Assembly: GCA_021819245.1 (NCBI GenBank)
Contig: JAKARI010000004.1
Coordinates: 1 to 64,000, forward strand
Direction: 5' to 3'
Source of the DNA: Pseudomonadota bacterium
GTDB taxonomy: Bacteria > Pseudomonadota > Gammaproteobacteria > Acidiferrobacterales > Acidiferrobacteraceae
DNA: 64,000 bases
The translations under genes and the position numbers were made by a program. This document shows, in pieces, positions 61,208 to 64,000 of the stretch; the stretch's first letter is position 1; each line of letters opens with the position of its first letter. A model generated the notes under the pieces. It did no database searches, had not been told where the DNA came from, and worked only from the letters and a program-made list of their open reading frames with translations.

Positions 61208-62635
61208 TCACGTGAGGACCACCTCGTATTCTTCCTGATTGTAGAGCGGCTCGACCTGAAGGAGAATGGGCTTTCCGATAAACTCCTGCAGGCGCGCCAG
61301 GCCCTGCGCCTGATCATCGTTAAGCCTATCGACCACGACCTGGGAGGCAACCACCAGGTATTGGTCCGTGTCGAACTGCCGGGCCTCCCGCAGGATCTCG
61401 CGGAAGATCTCGTAGGTTACGGTCTCGGGGGTCTTCAATACCCCGCGGCCCTTGCATGCCGGACAGGTCTCGCACAGCAGGTGCTCCAGGCTCTCGCGCG
61501 TGCGCTTGCGCGTGATCTCCACGAGACCCAGGACCGACATATCGGCGATCGAGGCCTTGACGCGATCACGGGCGAGCGCCCGCTCGAGCGCCCGCAGGAC
61601 CTGGCGCTTGTGTTCGGGATCGCCCATGTCGATGAAATCCACGATGATCATGCCACCGAGATTGCGCAGGCGCAGCTGGCGGGCGATGGCATGCGCGGCC
61701 TCGAGGTTGGTCTTAAAAATGGTCTCGGCGAGGTTGCGGTGTCCGACATATGTGCCGGTATTCACGTCGACCGTGGTCATGGCCTCGGTCTGGTCAATGA
61801 CGAGATAGCCGCCGGACTTGAGCGCCACCCGGCGGTCCAGGGCCCGCTTGATCTCGTCTTCCACGGAATAGAGGTCAAATATCGGCCGCTCCCCCGGGTA
61901 ATATTCGATGCGCGGGGCCACATCGGGGACGAATTCCAGGGCAAACTCCTGGGCCTTGGCATACATCTCGCGCGAATCGATGCGCACCTTCTCGACATTG
62001 TCGCGCACCAGATCACGCATGGCGCGCAGCACGAGCGACAGGTCTTCGTGAACCAGCCCGCGCTGTCCTGGCTCGCTCATGCGCTCGCCCACGCGCGCCC
62101 AGAGCTTGCGCAGATAGCGGATGTCGCGCTTGAGCTCCTCCTCGCTTGCCTGCTCGGCCATGGTGCGCAGGATGAAGCCCCCGGGCTCATCACCCATGGC
62201 CGAACGCACGGCGGCGCGCAGCCGCTCGCGCTCTTCCTCGTCGTCGATCTTTTGCGAGATGCCGATATGGTCGCTCGTCGGCATGTAGACGACATAGCGG
62301 GCCGGGAGGCTCACCTGCGTCGTGAGCCGCGCGCCCTTGGTACCAATCGGGTCCTTGACGACCTGCACGGTCACATCCTGGCCCTCGACGAGCGCCACCC
62401 CGCCGTCGCCGGACTTCATCTCCGCGGTCTGCAGAAACGCGGTGCGTTCAAGCCCGATATCGATGAAGGCCGCCTGCATGCCCGGAAGGAAGCGCGATAC
62501 CCGGCCCTTGTAGATATTCCCGACCAGGCCCCGGTGGCTCGCGCGCTCGATATGGACCTCCTGCAGCACCCCGTTTTCGACCACCGCGACACGGGTCTCC
62601 TGGGGCGTCACATTGATCAGAATCTCCTCGCTCAT
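61208..62635 (-). CDS. rng: ribonuclease G
   Basis: MSEEILINVTPQETRVAVVENGVLQEVHIER, S1-like region, GGMIIVDFIDM, CPACKGRG. Confidence 0.96.
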   Translation of the reverse strand: MSEEILINVTPQETRVAVVENGVLQEVHIERASHRGLVGNIYKGRVSRFLPGMQAAFIDIGLERTAFLQTAEMKSGDGGVALVEGQDVTVQVVKDPIGTKGARLTTQVSLPARYVVYMPTSDHIGISQKIDDEEERERLRAAVRSAMGDEPGGFILRTMAEQASEEELKRDIRYLRKLWARVGERMSEPGQRGLVHEDLSLVLRAMRDLVRDNVEKVRIDSREMYAKAQEFALEFVPDVAPRIEYYPGERPIFDLYSVEDEIKRALDRRVALKSGGYLVIDQTEAMTTVDVNTGTYVGHRNLAETIFKTNLEAAHAIARQLRLRNLGGMIIVDFIDMGDPEHKRQVLRALERALARDRVKASIADMSVLGLVEITRKRTRESLEHLLCETCPACKGRGVLKTPETVTYEIFREILREARQFDTDQYLVVASQVVVDRLNDDQAQGLARLQEFIGKPILLQVEPLYNQEEYEVVLT

Positions 62636-63201
62636 AAAAGACCCTCGGCCGCCAGCAGCTGGCCGCATTCATATAATGGCAGGCCGACGACACCGGAATA
62701 GCTCCCCACAAGGCGTGCGACGAACAACGCCGCGCGGCCCTGAATGGCGTAGCCCCCGGCCTTGCCGATCGGCTCGCCGGTCGCGCAATAGGCGTCGATC
62801 TCCGATGCGCTCAGGGCCTTGAAGGTCACGTCGCTGCGCGAGTGCGTCTCATTGTGCCCGCGGCCTATGAGGCACAGCGCGGTATAGACGGTGTGCCGGG
62901 CCCCCGACAGGCGGCTCAGGGCCGCGCGCGCCGCGGGGATATCGGCCGGCTTATGCACGATCACGCCCTCATGCACGACGATGGTATCGGCACCCAGGAC
63001 CGGTGCCGCGACAAGCCCCCGGCGGTCGCGTTCGCGTTGCCCCGCGCAGGCCTTTTCGTGGGCCATGCGCCGCACATACCTCCAGGGCCTCTCGCCTGGT
63101 CGCGGCGTCTCGTCGATATCCGGCGCAAGCGTCATGAACGCCACGGCGATCTGGTGTAAGAGCTCCTGCCGGCGCGGCGAGGCCGAGGCGAGATAGATCA
63201 C
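62632..63201 (-). CDS. maf: Maf-family nucleoside triphosphate pyrophosphatase
   Basis: IYLASASPRRQELLHQI, GADTIVV, GYAIQGRAALFV. Confidence 0.96.
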   Translation of the reverse strand: MIYLASASPRRQELLHQIAVAFMTLAPDIDETPRPGERPWRYVRRMAHEKACAGQRERDRRGLVAAPVLGADTIVVHEGVIVHKPADIPAARAALSRLSGARHTVYTALCLIGRGHNETHSRSDVTFKALSASEIDAYCATGEPIGKAGGYAIQGRAALFVARLVGSYSGVVGLPLYECGQLLAAEGLL

Positions 63202-63674
63202 GATGATCCCCTATGATAAGGCTGCCCGCTCAAGGCGCTGTAGGCGCGATAGATCTGCTCGGCGAGCATGACCCGCACCAGCGCATGCGGAAACACGAGC
63301 GGCGACAAGGACCAGCGGTCCGAGGCCGCGTTCAGGCAGGCGTCGGCAAGCCCTTCCGCCCCCCCGATCAGAAAGACGAGCGGCCGGCCCGTGGCAAGCC
63401 ACGCCTCGAGATCGCACGCAAGCGCCTCGCTGGTGCGCATGCGCCCGGCGACATCGAGCGCCACGATGAGGGCGTGCCGGGGTGCCGCGCCAAGCAGCCG
63501 CTCCCCCTCCTCGCGCCTCCCCTTATCCCGGTCACCGCCACGCGTCCAGCGCGCCGGCGCGATCTCGGACAGCTCCAGACGATAGGGCCCGGGCAGGCGG
63601 CGGGCATAGTCGGCGAACCCGGCCTGCACCCACCCCGGGACCCGTGTGCCGATTGCCAGAAGGCGCATCGCCAC
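63198..63674 (-). CDS. rlmH: 23S rRNA (pseudouridine1915-N3)-methyltransferase
   Basis: FLIGGAEGLADACLNAAS, SLSPLVFPHALVRVMLAEQIYRAYSALSGQPYHR. Confidence 0.96.
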   Translation of the reverse strand: MAMRLLAIGTRVPGWVQAGFADYARRLPGPYRLELSEIAPARWTRGGDRDKGRREEGERLLGAAPRHALIVALDVAGRMRTSEALACDLEAWLATGRPLVFLIGGAEGLADACLNAASDRWSLSPLVFPHALVRVMLAEQIYRAYSALSGQPYHRGSS

Positions 63675-63677
63675 GGA

Positions 63678-64000
63678 TCAGCGCCTGGGGCGGCGCTCGC
63701 GCACGGCGTCCTCATGCGCCCCGAACCCCTCGGACCAGAGCTTCTCCAGGGCGTAGAACGCGCGGGTCTTGGGGTGCATGACATGGACCAGGACATCCCC
63801 GCCATCGATCAGCACCCACTCGCCGTCGCCAAGCCCCTCGACACCCTGGGGCTTATAGCCGGCCTCGCGCAAGGAGTCATCGACCTTGCGGCCGATCGAT
63901 GTCACATGGCGCGTGGACGTCCCGCTGGCGATGATCATGGTGTCGGTCACGTCGGTCAAGGACCGTACGTCAAGGACCGCGATGTCCTCGGCCTTGGCCT
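63678..64000 (-). CDS. rsfS: ribosomal silencing factor, 5' end truncated by window edge
   Basis: AKAEDIAVLDVRSLTDVTDTMIIASGTSTRHVTSI, DWVLIDGGDVLVHVMHPKTRAFYALEKLW-type core; reading frame open to position 64000. Confidence 0.95.
   Translation of the reverse strand, partial: AKAEDIAVLDVRSLTDVTDTMIIASGTSTRHVTSIGRKVDDSLREAGYKPQGVEGLGDGEWVLIDGGDVLVHVMHPKTRAFYALEKLWSEGFGAHEDAVRERRPRR

Noticed and set aside
61361-62701. 446-aa + strand ORF antisense to rng
   Set aside because: Shadow ORF; RNase G motifs clear on the minus strand

Overview
High-GC proteobacterial chromosome window, probably from an acidophilic or chemolithotrophic gammaproteobacterium (inferred from gene content only). Most of it is densely packed housekeeping operons. 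The main blocks are: (1) a cytochrome c4 / SDR / Rieske / cytochrome b / cytochrome c1 operon with the gene content of the Acidithiobacillus ferrooxidans petI operon; (2) rsmI, with divergent lpoA-diaA/gmhA-dolP-rfaE2 and an FAD oxidase; (3) sspA-sspB and a DegS/AlgW-like protease; (4) a 23-gene minus-strand block mlaFEDCB-ABC exporter-ibaG-grxD-murA-hisGDCBHAFIE-hinT-tatABC; (5) a decayed vapBC toxin-antitoxin locus next to a DUF72-like gene, then LLM flavin oxidoreductase/SDR genes and an ABC-2 exporter; (6) kdsD-kdsC-lptCAB-rpoN-hpf-hprK-rapZ-EIIA(Man)-HPr-EI, without ptsN; (7) a minus-strand accessory cluster of SNF2 helicase, SWIM zinc-finger protein, orphan Lpd-like flavoprotein and WYL-like protein; (8) pmbA/tldD/nitrilase/yhdP/rng/maf/rlmH/rsfS (rsfS runs off the window end). 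The observations most worth follow-up are the petI-type operon, an EIIA(Man) homologue whose phospho-acceptor His appears to be Gln, the SNF2-SWIM cluster, the vapBC relic with lost catalytic residues, Arg-rich tails on both TatB and TatC, and a perfect palindrome holding two convergent stop codons. I saw no rRNA, tRNA, CRISPR array or intact mobile element, but I did not scan for them computationally.
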